From Ceratorhiza oryzae-sativae (Eukaryota > Basidiomycota > Agaricomycetes > Cantharellales > Ceratobasidiaceae): a stretch of DNA of 64,000 bases. Both the position numbers and the translations under genes were made by a program. The notes under the pieces are model-generated. The model did no database searches and had not been told where the DNA came from. It saw only the letters and a list, made by a program, of their open reading frames with translations. The stretch spans positions 744,001-808,000 of the forward strand of contig JARWMV010000243.1 of assembly GCA_030998015.1 (NCBI GenBank). Reading direction: 5' to 3'. This document shows, in pieces, positions 11,462 to 22,075 of this stretch (within the stretch, counting starts at the first letter, position 1; each line of letters starts with the position of its first letter).

Positions 11462-11904
11462 GAGGTGGGTGATGTTGCTTGCTCTCTGAAAGCAACATTA
11501 TATCTACTCACAAGCGAGGCGGCCCGCTGGACAGTGCATGAGGCACGCTGGCGTGCTGCGAAGCTGTAGTAATCTTGGTAGCACTCTAGGGTGGGACCGG
11601 AGCGAGGCCAGAATCGGCTGTAGGTCAGATGATTCGAGTCGGTGACCACGGAAGTGTTGGGCTTCTTTCATTAAACCCCATTTGGAAGGATTTAGTCCCA
11701 TGGCGCTGTCGCTGAACGACCGATCTGATCTCACTACTTGCTTGCCGTGATTCTCCGTTTTGAGATTATGGCACAAATTCCATTTCGTGACAGTGAAGCT
11801 ACATACATCCTGTCTTGGGCTTTCAGTTGGGATTCAAAAAGAATTGAGGGGCCAATTGCGTACTATTATACTTGCTATTCACATAGCACGGATGTGCATA
11901 TTGT
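11462..11904. other. Intergenic region
   Basis: Lies between the 5' end of acetylesterase copy 2 and the 3' end of PBDC1, both on the minus strand. A TATA-like ATATAATG (minus strand, about 11496-11503) sits roughly 40 bp before the esterase start. The open frames here show no domain I recognise. Confidence 0.35.
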
Positions 11905-12815
11905 CTACAACTCGTACAGCTTCGCTGCTTGCGCGGCCGCGTATACATGGTCATTCATCCCTAGCCGGTTTCTAGCTATCTAAATTTGGCATATGAGATC
12001 TTTTCAATTATCGATTCTAATGCTGCAGAGCTTACTTCGAAGACATAAAACTGTTGGTCAAGCATTGGCCAATCAGGCATGGTAAGGTTTTGAACGATTG
12101 TCACAGACCTGCATTCTTGGAACTACCCCTTTCATAAGCATTCGACATGAGAATATTCGCTAGCCACCTTACCAAACATCGTATTTTGTTCACTATATTC
12201 TTGGCTCGCATCCCTTCGGATTAGGGATCCAAAATTATGGTCTTGTATCTTTTTCTCATAGCTGAATCCTCGGTGAGATCCAGTCGGGGCTCTGAGTGGG
12301 CAGCTTACGAATTCATAAACTTATTCCATCGTAGCTTATTCTCCTTAGACTTCATTACATCCTCGTCAATGACCCGGATAGTTGCATGGTCCGCAATGTA
12401 TTCCGGAAATTGCTCTGTAAAGTCGCTGTAGATGTCGTCATCGAATCTTTGGGTAAAATTAGGTGAGAGGTAACACCTATACTCAAACCAAGGACCCTAC
12501 TTCGTCAATTTTAACCGAGTGGGAGGAACCGCTTCGAGAAGCCGCCAGTACGTCTAGAGTATAAGAAAAGGTTTTATTTATACGTCTTAGATACCTTCAA
12601 TAGCGCTATTTGGACTTACCTGCGCATGTTCGACTGCCTTCACGGCGAACCTGTCATAAGCCGGGCTTGGTCAAAGTCGAACATCCCAAGCAACGCAATA
12701 CTGACTGCTTCTCGATCTAAGGCATATAATTGAAGATTTTTTATAGGGAGATATACTTGATACGTACTTCGATCAGGTTTTCTGCGTTCTCTGCGTCAAA
12801 CTTTGTCGTTGACAT
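11905..12815 (-). CDS. PBDC1: PBDC1 family protein (YPL225W homologue)
   Basis: Small, conserved eukaryotic protein of the PBDC1 / Polysacc_synt_4 family (about 150 aa). Family work in yeast links it to co-translational folding of the translation factor eEF1A. The gene is split by many tiny introns. Reading on the minus strand: MSTTKFDAENAENLIE from 12815, then IEKQ joined to FAVKAVEHAQ, TYWRLLEAVPPTRLKLTK, FDDDIYSDFTEQFPEYI, a VIDEDVMKSKENK block, YEKKIQDHNFGSLIRRDASQ and EYSEQNTMF. It ends with FYVFEIARNRLGMNDHVYAA and LYEL, stop 11905-11907. The IARNRxGxND and GSLIRRDxSQxYSExNT blocks are diagnostic. No frame break is seen. It shares a 155-bp divergent promoter with the SANT-domain gene. 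Confidence 0.85.
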
Positions 12816-12970
12816 TTTATAGATGGTGGTTCAAGGTGATCTGCCAGACGTCCTGATCGGGACGGAGCGTAAACAATACCCTATATCAAATTCGATTTTT
12901 TGTTGATACTCCTCCACTTGTAGACGAGTGGCGCTGCTCTTCAAACTGGCATGGTCGTGGGACTTCTACA
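12816..12970. promoter_or_regulatory. Short bidirectional promoter, PBDC1 / SANT gene
   Basis: Only 155 bp separate the start codons of two divergent genes (PBDC1 leftward, SANT-domain protein rightward), so their core promoters must overlap. No clear TATA box is visible in either direction. Confidence 0.55.
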
Positions 12971-14396
12971 ATGCAACCAGAAGTAGTTAGAGATAGCGTA
13001 GAGTTGAAAAAGTCTGCTTCGTTAGTAAACTCCTCAATTGTTCCTTTATTCTAGTCTGTACTAATGTTCAGGTGTGGCTAGTATTTCTAAATTAGACAAT
13101 TTTCTTAATGCCCAGAGAAATTCTCTACAAAGGCTGAGAGATGATGTCGAGAGACTGGAAGATCTCAAGTCGCAAGCACTCAATCAACCATCCGACGTCT
13201 TTAGAGCAGTCATGGACGGGGTGAGTTTACATCAAGCGAAACGACCTGAGTAGTTTCTGACAACCTGTAGTCATATAAAACTTATTTGAAGCACTCAGAA
13301 GCTATCCAAGAGTTGGAGGCAACAGTCCCAGACTTAGATTGGTCGTTTTTTACTCCCATTGGTGTGCAACTCCCTATTTGTCGGACAAAACGAACTAATA
13401 CGCCAGTCCACAGCGAGCGCCGCCAAAATTTCACCCTCCGGGTCTAGCACTCGTGCGGACAACCTCAGATCCGAGATGTTCAAGTTCAACCAATCGTTTG
13501 CAACCCTACCTAAGCTACCAGAGGATCTACTCGACAATACGGAGAAGAATAGCAAGAAACGGAAGCGAATAGAGCCTGCGCCTCGATCTAGAGAATCATT
13601 TGCCTCTTCAGCACATTCTGGAGGACTACGACTTCCTTCGGCCAGAGCAATCAGCGACGACTCGACAAAATCTCCACCGTTTACCTCCATTCCACGGCTC
13701 CTTGAGGTGGATCTACATTCAGCTTCGGCCGCTAGTCCGAGTTCTGACATTCACAGGCTTGGCTCGAGTACCCCACTCGAGTCAGACCTGCAACCCCCTG
13801 TTGGCGATACGCGGCAAAAACGAACCTGGGCTACGAAGGGCTTACCTACTTCTTCAGCGGCTCTCTCGAATACTCCCTCTCGCCTGGGCTCCCACATGTC
13901 GGAGGTGGACTCTTCCACGATAGATCAACGCAGCCCTATATCCCCAGCTATTCAAGAACACTCATCAGAACCACCAACCATTGAGGAAGAACTCCCTGGG
14001 ACGTTCAAGAAGAACTGGACCTTGGAAGAGCAACATACGTTGGAAAGGCTATTGACAGAGATCCCTAGTAGCGTGAAGTTTAGGCAAGCATCAGGCTAGC
14101 ACTACCAAATTAACCATCTGATCGAGGGTTCTTTTAGGTGGGTCAAGATCTCAGAAGCGATGGGTGGTACTCGGACACCTCGCCAAGTCGCCTCCCGCGT
14201 CCAGAAATACTACGAGAAAATGAAGAAACTTGGCGTTGCTATTGACTCTACAGAGATGAGCGGTGGCGGGCGCGGGGGAAGCAAAGCAACTGAAGGGTTG
14301 GAAACACCCATCCGAAAGTCAAACACATCACGACAGAACACGAGAGGGATGCCGAAGACAGGACCTCAATACACAAAATCAGGGCGCCGAAGATAG
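12971..14396 (+). CDS. SANT/Myb-domain protein (ZZZ3-like)
   Basis: Probable nuclear, chromatin-associated protein. Exons: 12971-13020, 13082-13220, 13271 to about 13358, about 13412-14083, 14138-14396. The N-terminus forms a predicted coiled coil (LDNFLNAQRNSLQRLRDDVE); a Ser/Pro-rich middle contains a basic KKRKR patch. The C-terminal SANT domain reads NWTLEEQHTLERLLTEIP, then RWVKISEAMGGTRTPRQVAS and RVQKYYEKMKKLG. This matches the SANT repeat of ZZZ3-type proteins (WT-EEQ-LE-LL, RW-KI--x-G-RT--QVASRVQKYF), known from the ATAC histone acetyltransferase complex in animals. No ZZ zinc finger is visible. The last intron uses a GC donor (AG|GCAAGC, 14084) with a normal AG acceptor, right inside the SANT domain. 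It converges on the methyltransferase gene with 47 bp between stop codons. Confidence 0.75.
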
Positions 14397-14443
14397 TGCA
14401 TACACCCCGGAATCCCGGTTCTGTGATGCTGCACAGTCTCCAC

Positions 14444-15669
14444 TCATTCATTAGCGTCTATGCTCAGCAAAACAAGGCTCTCGAAGGTGTCGTCCAACCT
14501 CGGTGAGCTGGGGCCAAACCCATTCATTAGCTGGGAGTCTTCTGTTGGGACATTCCACCCGTAGGACCCTGTGCGCCGAGTCGCAACAAACACATGAGTG
14601 TCATTTGCATGCCCGAACCGAGACCATGCGCCTTCGGTGCACCTTCTTCGCGCTCCCTGCCAGCACTGGCGTAAACGAGAACCAGGTCCCGAAAACCTGC
14701 CAGAAGGGTGTTTCTTTTGCCAAGCTTCGGACTTTATCTACATGAGCCAGGGTTAATCTTAGACTGCCATATAATGTATTTATCAACCTTACACCCAATT
14801 ATAAGTTCTGGACTAGATGAAGGGTTAGAAAACGGTGGCGATGTTAAGGCTATTAAGGTCCTCAATAACTGTGGGTACAGGTGGGGAAAGTATACCTTAG
14901 TGAGCAATTTCTGAATCAAAATAGCGCCGACTATCAAGGTGACCCAACCACTCACTAAATCGCTGCATAGAACATGTGTGAGCAGACTGTTTTCCCTTCT
15001 CAATTCCTCAGCGAGTTCTGTTACGTGCTTCTGATTCCCCCATTCAAGCGCATGCGCTTCGACACGTACACGCACGTCAGCACTACACGCATGTTCTCGG
15101 ACGCCCTTCTCCAATAGTGGGACAACGTTTTCGAGATCGGTTAGGATTATCCTGGCACCCGTGGAGTGGTTGTTTCTGGTGCAGTAGAATCCGTCGAGCT
15201 GGTGTGCAATATGGATACCGGCATAACCCGTTCCACTGCCAACCTCTATGACCGTTATCGGCCGATCATTCTGGTGAAACAAGGAACATGGAGGATCGAA
15301 GTCGGGTGTAGAATGTCCTTTAGGATTGACCGGGTCGAACGAGGGGGACGTGGTATATGTTGCAAGGATGTACGCTGCCTCCCTATTAAAATGTGCTATG
15401 TTAAAGTGACTACATGCAAGTATAGAGGTTCAATCACCATACTCTGCCAGCAATGCCATACTTCTTAATACCCTCTTCTTGGTTAAAATTCTGATTCTCT
15501 CCCGATGGGTAATCGGATGATACAGAGGGCCGGATTGAAAGATTGGGAGGAAAATTTGGGTCATGCATGAGCATCGCCTGAATTCCGCTTTAATCCTGGG
15601 TAGAGTCCGCTGGAAATCAGGATACGCGCTGGACAACACAGTTCTTGATGTTGGTTGAAGCAAGGTCAT
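14444..15669 (-). CDS. Class-16 protein lysine methyltransferase-like
   Basis: SAM-dependent methyltransferase of the Methyltransf_16 (METTL21/EFM-type) family, which methylates lysines on translation factors or chaperones. Minus-strand reading: MTLLQPTSRTVLSSAYPDF from 15669; after a one-base change near 15593, AMLMHDPNFPPNLSIRPSVS; then KKYGIAGRVWEAAYILATY across an intron. The SAM site is ITVIEVGSGTGYAGIHIA, with IILTDLENVVPLLEKGV (acidic loop) and ALEWGNQ. C-terminal blocks KVRSLAKETPFWQVFGTWFS and HVFVATRRTGSYGWNVP are in different frames, with a second one-base change near 14640. The stop is at 14444-14446. The SAM motifs and the W-E-A-A-Y block are intact; the exact substrate cannot be told from sequence. 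Confidence 0.72.
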
Positions 15670-15848
15670 TAGCGCCCACGAAAGTTTGCAAAACGCATAC
15701 AAGCAGACGGTCAAGTGTTTAAGCCTCTCAACTCTCGGTGCAAATGGCAGTGCACAGATACATAATTCAATAACAGTACTCAATATTACAGTGGATTTTA
15801 TATTATAGACAAACCCGTAAACCGACAAAGAAATGGAGGAAGTGTAAT

Positions 15849-17894
15849 TCAGAAAACTAGAGCGAGTTTCCCACCTTGATTTGGGTTTCGAAGTGGGTCG
15901 GGGGGTATTTCGTCAAGCTCAAATTCGGCATGGGAGTATGATGAGGTTGGTTTCTCTGTCTCATCTCGGCTCCACCCTGGGTTATTGAAATGAATGTGGG
16001 AGGCTGAAAGCGCCGTAGAATGTTGCTCGGAAGGACGAGCGACCCGAGTGGATGGCTTAAAGCTCAATCGAATCTTTGATACAAAGGGAATTAAGCGTTT
16101 GACCCCGGTTCGAATGGCAGAGCGTGCTCACGAGGATCAATGTGTTTACCGCCGTCCCAACTGCACTCGACAGCCAATGCCCAGTTAGTATGGCCACCGC
16201 CTGCGAACGCGGGCTACAAGAGTCGCGTCAATGTATGCGATTGATCCCATATCCACGCTGGGGCTTACTTGGAGGACATTCGGTCAAAGTCGATAGCAAG
16301 CCAGGCGAAGCTCATAGCAGCAGCCCCTAGGCAAACAATTGTTGTCAAAAATTGTAGCAGCACCGTAGCTTAGCGAAAGGTTCAGTGAACGGAAGCAGCA
16401 TAGATCGGCTTGAAACACTTACTGTATCCTACTCGTAACCGCATTTGTATAATGTTCGCTCCGCCAGCTTCTACAGAGGGCGCTGAGGGTCGAGTGCTCA
16501 CTTGGTCGGAAATATAGCCTGGTCGGGAGGCAGCACGCTTTATGGTGACCAGCAGCCAGATTCCGGGTGGAGTAAACAGTATGAAACAGAGTTGGTACCT
16601 GGCATAAAGAAACAGCGGTTAAGAACGAATAAACCCCGCCCCGAGACACTTACCAAATTGCACTGGTCCAAGCACTCCGGATGAGTGCAGCAGTTGAATG
16701 CATCGAGGCTGAGATAAAATCATTTCCTTGTTCGCTCACAAGTCTCCGTAGAGCGTTGTCAACCGAAGTACCATTGGAGGTAACCCATTGTTCGGAGAGA
16801 GTCGTAAGGTTGTCGATCAGGTCAAACTGAATGTTTATATATCTGCCCCAAGCAATCTGCGCCAATGTGGAACTAATAATCTGAGTGACGAATAGCAAGA
16901 ATGGCATCCCAAAGCAGAGGGTATTCATCAATACTAGACAAATATTTTGTTTAGAATTCTGAAATATTCAACTCGAAACCTACGGGGATGCAAGAGAATC
17001 GAGGCGTTTTGCCTTTCACCGAATGTTATTCTCGGCAATAAGACCGTATACCTGGCAGAGAACATTAGCTGTATTCGATACATGAAAGCCGACCTCACAA
17101 TGTTCCAAACGCGGACATCCAAATTCCAGCGCCGTCCCAGACGAACACAAAGCCATACTAACAATGATCAGATGAAGATTCGGTTGTTCTTTAATGTCGT
17201 GCGGCCACTTACCCAAAAATACATTTTACTTGTTACAGCCCGACTAGGGGTTTTGTAGGCAACATAGTTCTAGATTTTGTTCAGGTTTGAGACTCGGATA
17301 TGACAAAATAACTTACTAGCCATGTATATGGCTGAAACAACACTATATTATGGAATACATGCGTGTTATTGATAGATGTGATGACTCGCGCTCCAGTTAC
17401 TCACGCATGAAAATAGTATTCCAAAACAAAAACATCGTAAGGGGGTTGGGCATGACGTAGGGGATACGCGCTGAAATAGGGCGTTGATAGGGATACTGCG
17501 ACTTGAGTAATGGCTTACTTGGATGGCGTATCGTTTTTGAAAGAACCACATGGTTTTCGGTTGTTTACCAGTATTTTCGCGCCTGTAGACTACCACGAAG
17601 TTGGCCAGGGTGAGGAAAAGGTTGCTGCAGTTAACTGAATGTTAGCTATAGTGCTTGCAATGAATTAAGCAAGCCCCACATCGCGCCCAATATCCCGGAT
17701 AGAGTTAATTGATAATAATACCAATCAGGCTGGAGGATTGAAACTAAGAATATTCCCACCACTTTATTGGTTTTACGTACCTTATCAGGAATAACATGAG
17801 CGATAAAGTCAGCAGCATAGGCATAGGGCGATTGTCCTTTCGGCGCGGAGAGGACCAGCTGGTCGATGATGGAAAGCTGATTACTCGCAGCCAT
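15849..17894 (-). CDS. Seven-transmembrane receptor-like protein, paralogue C (inverted copy)
   Basis: Third paralogue, on the opposite strand 10.6 kb from copy B. The start at 17894 (in-frame Met also at 17909) gives LSAPKGQSPYAYAADFIAHV, then a 50-nt intron (17731-17780) before PDWYYYQLTLSGILGAMWGL (TM1). TM2 is ARIPYVMPNPLTMFLFWNTI, TM3 YGFVFVWDGAGIWMSAFGTL, TM4 LMNTLCFGMPFLLFVTQIIS, TM5 WYQLCFILFTPPGIWLLVTI. TM6 is LQFLTTIVCLGAAAMSFAWL and TM7 AVAILTGHWLSSAVGTAVNT. The tail begins IRLSFKPSTRVARPSEQ and stops at 15849. Extracellular loop 2 contains a potential N-glycosylation sequence (NGTS). No frame break is needed. The third cytosolic loop is shorter than in B. The role is unknown; the topology matches A and B. 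Confidence 0.78.
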
Positions 17895-18535
17895 GAGGCA
17901 GAGGGGCAAGGAATGGGACCCAGGTAGGCACCGGTCAACCAGATATACAGGTAGCAGTGATGTCCGGCAGTCCGGCGGGTGCCTGCATCAGGAACAGGTT
18001 GAGAGTGGGGCCTGCGTGTTCTTCGGTGCCACCCGTGGCCAACGAGGCTAATCCTCGATTGGGGATCCCGATTTCATCAGAGGCAGCTGGCTTGAGCTCC
18101 GCTGAAATCTCCTATCGTTCTTGTGGACCAATGGATCATGAGCCGCTGATCGTGGCGTCCGACCTGACACGAGCTCTTCGGGATCGCGAGACGAGAGAAT
18201 CGCATGATTCCAGCTTGCGCGGCTATTGGTCGCATGGTTGCGGCTAATTATCGTTGAGCAGGAGCCCGGATGGAGCCGATGCGATCATTGTGTGGCGGGG
18301 GAATGAAACATGTGACTTTGGTTTGACACGCGTCAACAGCATACGTGGGATCGCATCGAGCTCTCATTCACCCGCTTCCACAACATGGTTCAAAAGAATC
18401 GCAAGCCAGAAAATAATATCATAAACGAACAACACTCAAATAAAAAATTTTCTGTCACCATACTCTTCGTTTCCGCTCTCAAGATATGCCTCACTTCTTG
18501 GCTCGCAAACACTCGGGCTAGGCTTTACTCTTGGA
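17895..18535. other. Divergent intergenic region, 7TM copy C / GPI11
   Basis: About 640 bp upstream of both a minus-strand (7TM copy C) and a plus-strand (GPI11) gene. The part near GPI11 is AT-rich, with a pyrimidine-rich segment around 18465-18480. A short ATG-initiated upstream frame at 18486 meets an in-frame stop at 18519-18521, before the GPI11 start. No other coding signal is recognised. Confidence 0.4.
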
Positions 18536-19540
18536 ATGTTACCTCGGACTAGAGTACTTCAAGAAGAACTGGCCCAGCTATTTGGAGCTCAAGACGACTC
18601 AACCAAATCGTCTCAAGACCGTCCGCAGCACCCTTTCCTCGACCCGCTTACAGTATCTCCCGCTCGTACTCTATTCTGGCTGTGTATCGGTTCACTCGTA
18701 TTGGTCGGCTGGAGTGCCGGGTCGCTGAGGCTATGGCATGTCGCAGCAAAATCAGACGAAAAGGGTGCTCCCACAGCCAAGGAACCGCCTAAATCCTCTG
18801 GACCCGAGAAGACGCTTTTTGGTGCAACGATCAAGACCCTCCCGACACCAGCAAGATTACTAGTTTGTCGATTTTTTTCTCACAACATTTTGTCGCCTTA
18901 CACCCCTCAAAGGCTCTAAGAGACGCTTTGGTTTGCTCCGCACTCGCATTCCCCGTAATATTCAGTATCATTATGCTTTTCGGAGCACCTCTTGATAGGT
19001 CAGTGGAGCCTCAGAAAATAATCTGGATCCAACTAATGTTTAGTAGTCACTTCATACCAACGTCATTTTTGGCCCTTTTGGTTACCATCCTCACAGTGTG
19101 GACGCCTGCCTTCACTTATGGCCTCCCTGGTTTTTCTTCAACACTCGTCGACCAAGAACAGCGCCAGACATGGATCGATCGATTTGTCGAATTTTCGTAA
19201 GTCTGCCACAGTCCGCAAACAGTTTGGTGCAGCCCAATCTAATTAAGCTTAGCGTTCGCTCTCCTGTTGATCGAGCGGTTGTGTTTCCAGCAGTCGGAGC
19301 TGTCGTGGGCTGTTGGCTAGGTGCACTACCGATGCCTCTGGATTGGGACAGGCCGTGGCAGGTGCATATTCATACAACTGAAAAATTTTTGTAGCTTGAC
19401 TTCTCCAACAGGCTTGGCCCTTGACTTCGGCATATCTGGCGATAATTGGGCATGCTATTGGCTCAGGATCCTCGCTCGCCGTCGATATTGCACAATTCCT
19501 GCTCATTGAGGCAGAGATAGAAAAGAAGAGCGAAAAGTGA
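18536..19540 (+). CDS. GPI11: GPI-anchor biosynthesis protein GPI11 / PIG-F
   Basis: ER membrane protein that partners the ethanolamine-phosphate transferases GPI7 and GPI13 in adding ethanolamine phosphate to GPI anchors. Four exons (18536-18862, 18913-19196, 19253-19361, 19412-19540) join in frame to 282 aa. Hydrophobic segments include FWLCIGSLVLVGWSAGSLRL, ALAFPVIFSIIMLFGAPL, TSFLALLVTILTVWTPAFTY and VVFPAVGAVVGCWLGALPMP. The family signature at the C-terminus is clear: GCWLGALPMPLDWDRPWQ followed by AWPLTSAYLAIIGHAIGS. It ends with a charged Glu/Lys tail at 19540. Length and membrane count fit the family. Its stop lies 28 bp from the stop of the convergent TDA10-like gene, so the 3' UTRs must overlap. 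Confidence 0.88.
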
Positions 19541-19568
19541 TATTTTCTTGGTAGGACTCCGGATTGTA

Positions 19569-20671
19569 TCAAAATTCTTCTGTCCTAACGACAGTTCGTT
19601 GTCTATCTAGCTGGATCTTGATCCCGTTCCCATACCAGGGATTACTTGTTGCCTCTATGGTATCCTGGAATAACTCATATCCAGGCATATAACGAGCCAC
19701 AAAACTAGATGCTGTAATTAATATCGCTAGGATTGTTGTGCAATACAGCTTACTTGTTGACTTGTTCGTCTGTCATGCCTAGTCCTCCGTTTTTCAGCTT
19801 CATCGCGTGTTCTTGATGCAACCTCCATTCGAAAACGTAGTGCAATTTTTCAGGAACAATCTGTGACTTGTAAATTCAAGTGCAATAGCAGCCCGGCTGC
19901 TTAGACAGGACGACGAGACTTGCCTGGATGAAATGGGTAAAGTGCCGATACCACATCTCCGAGTAATCCTTTAGATTCTCGTTTATCTTCGTCAAGGCCG
20001 GCAAAGAATACGACTTGAAGAATGGCTCGGAGTGGACCAAAGCTGGATTTTCTGTATCTTTGACTGATCGTCAGAACCTAGCGTATTATACCTCCTCTCC
20101 AGCTCTTCTCCGGCCAATGGCTGAAATCCAAAACACCACCCCTCAAGAATGACGACATCCACCGGAGGACGGACTACCACGACATCCTTCGATCGATCAC
20201 CAAACCCATCATATGCACTCTTGTCAAAGACCGGCAGTGTGACTTCGCTCTCTTTCTCGTTGATGTGTGCCAGCTGCTCGAGTATGTCGCTCCCGAGAGC
20301 AGGATCATGTGTCCCTGGTTGGCCACGGCCGCTCAGGAGGGCATTATCGGGGTGAGTTTGCGCAAGTTGAATTAGACCAGAATAAGGAAGGTATAGATCA
20401 TCGATGGAAAAGACTACTGCGTGTATTGGTGTAGGTAAAGCTCGTAGGGCGGCCTGTGTTTGGGTGGTAAGGGTAGTTTTGCCTATCGAGCAACCACAAT
20501 GGTCAGATTTGGCAAAGTGACGATTGAATGGGATAAATGATCGGACTGACCACATCCTTGTGGGCCCTGGAAGCCAACGAACAGAGGCCTGTCGGCTTGT
20601 GCGAGAGGCGGACAAGGCGCGGGCTATGAAATCTGCACAATGCGAGCGGCAGGGTAGATTGTGGTCGACAT
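19569..20671 (-). CDS. TDA10: P-loop kinase, TDA10 / D-glycerate 3-kinase-like
   Basis: ATP-dependent kinase related to yeast TDA10 and plant glycerate 3-kinase. Minus-strand blocks: RPLFVGFQGPQGCG joined across an intron to GKTTLTTQTQAALRALP (Walker A split by the intron), VVFSIDDLYLPYSG (Walker-B-like SIDD), DNALLSGRGQPGTHDPALGS, LPVFDKSAYDGFGDRSKDV and VVILEGWCFGFQPL. C-terminal exons read YSEMWYRHFTHFIQ, IVPEKLHYVFEWRLHQEHAM, GGLGMTDEQVNK and FVARYMPGYELFQDTI, stop 19569. The GRGxPGTHD and LEGW blocks are diagnostic. The N-terminus is uncertain: ADFIARAL lies one base out of frame with RPLFVGF near 20590-20620. The start at 20671 (MSTTIYPAARIV) is a best guess. Convergent with GPI11. Confidence 0.78.
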
Positions 20672-20905
20672 GGTGAGATCGGCACTATCAGAAATCGAAT
20701 CACGGTTGGTAAATGGTCGGACAAAATAGGAACTTCCATAACGCGGGAAAATATCTGCATATAGTCCGCTATAACGACAGACTCTGTATTGCGTTTCAAA
20801 GGCATCACGCTCTCCTCTACATTTGCTTGTCTCCGCGAGACCGATGTGGTCACAATTTTGTTCTTTATTGACATTTTGCTATTGCCAACAACCGTTTGGC
20901 CAGAC

Positions 20906-21925
20906 TTAAAAATCAAAGCCTTTATTCAAGTCCTCCTAAGAGCACATGTGGTAAACATAAAACACGTCTGACATTATTAACACCAACCTTGAGAAGCTCC
21001 TTCATGCCATCCGGTAAAATGGGTTCCCTATTGGGATGAGCGATGTATCCTAGAACAGTACGAATCACTTGAACATATTGTTTGAAATTTTGGAAACCTA
21101 CGGAATGGCATCTCCACACTTTCTTTTGCATTGAATCGGATAGTTGGATGGTCAACGTACGGTAAACTCTCAAGCAGGACTGGCAACGAATGCAGTTGGA
21201 ACACATCGCAACAGCGGGGCTGACTATACCTTTGTCAACTACTACCCTCTTGGTCACGCCAAGAGCGGTGTCTGTAGTCATCTGTATACTCCCCAGATGC
21301 CGGTTAGGAAAACCCAACACTCGGAGTTCCGATGTTCTATCCCTAGGGGGATCGTCACCTAGTATCTTCATCTGTGAGACCAATGTATATAACAATTAGG
21401 GAAAATACTGACCCAGGATCCCCTGTATACGGACATATATCTGTAAGCGACTAATGGAGACAGGAATAGGAGACGTACACCAAATAAAAACCATCGAAAT
21501 TTGTCACCATCTTCCGGCGATAACGCACGCTCCGCCTTTGGATCAAGAAGACAAACCTCTTCTAGTTTTACTCCCTGTTGTTTCATCACTTCTAGAACCC
21601 CCGCAGTATGAACTTCAAACTTTGAACCAGATGGTACTGAAGCAAGTTCCGAATCGAGAGCCTTCGTCGACGAGGCACTAAGATGAGTAAAGAGTACCGA
21701 GGAAGATGCCCCAGCAATGGCAACCATTTGCTTTTTGACTATCAGTCTCATAATCACGTAGACTAGACTAGATATACCTTGTATTCTAGGTACACCCAGG
21801 GCGGAACGGTTTTACTCGCTTCGTCGTCATCCTCCATGTGCTCTGTCGAACTATGTTTGAGCCATGTGAGACATTTAACTCACCCCTTTCTGATACCTAC
21901 CTATAACAAAAGAGTGGTGCGGCAT
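20906..21925 (-). CDS. SFM1: SPOUT-type protein arginine methyltransferase SFM1
   Basis: Homologue of yeast SFM1, the SPOUT-fold enzyme that methylates an arginine of ribosomal protein Rps3. Minus-strand exons: MPHHSFVIEHMEDDDEASK (start 21925, joined across an intron), VPPWVYLEYK, QMVAIAGASSSVLFTHLSA and further to LSPEDGDKFRWFLFG. The signature block is ILGDDPPRDRTSELR with HLGSIQMTTDTALGVTKRVV, then a MPFR-type exon, YIAHPNREPILPDGMKELLK and EDLNKGFDF, stop 20906-20908. The IEHME opening and the GDxPPRDRT and QMTTDTA blocks match the family along its full length. No frame break is seen. It is divergent from the PTPA gene across about 150 bp. Confidence 0.87.
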
Positions 21926-22075
21926 GGTTGACCCTGTAGACGCCAAAGTCACAGTCGGGTATCCGACTCGATCAAATTGATCCACTCCTTAGGAGGGAGT
22001 GTGGCTGTGCCCCCTTGCTATCTCGAACCCAGCCACCACATCCAACAACTTTTCCCGCGCCTTGATTTGACCTCT
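21926..22075. promoter_or_regulatory. Short bidirectional promoter, SFM1 / PTPA
   Basis: About 150 bp separate the start codons of two divergent housekeeping genes. No obvious TATA box is seen in either direction. Their core promoters must overlap. Confidence 0.5.
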
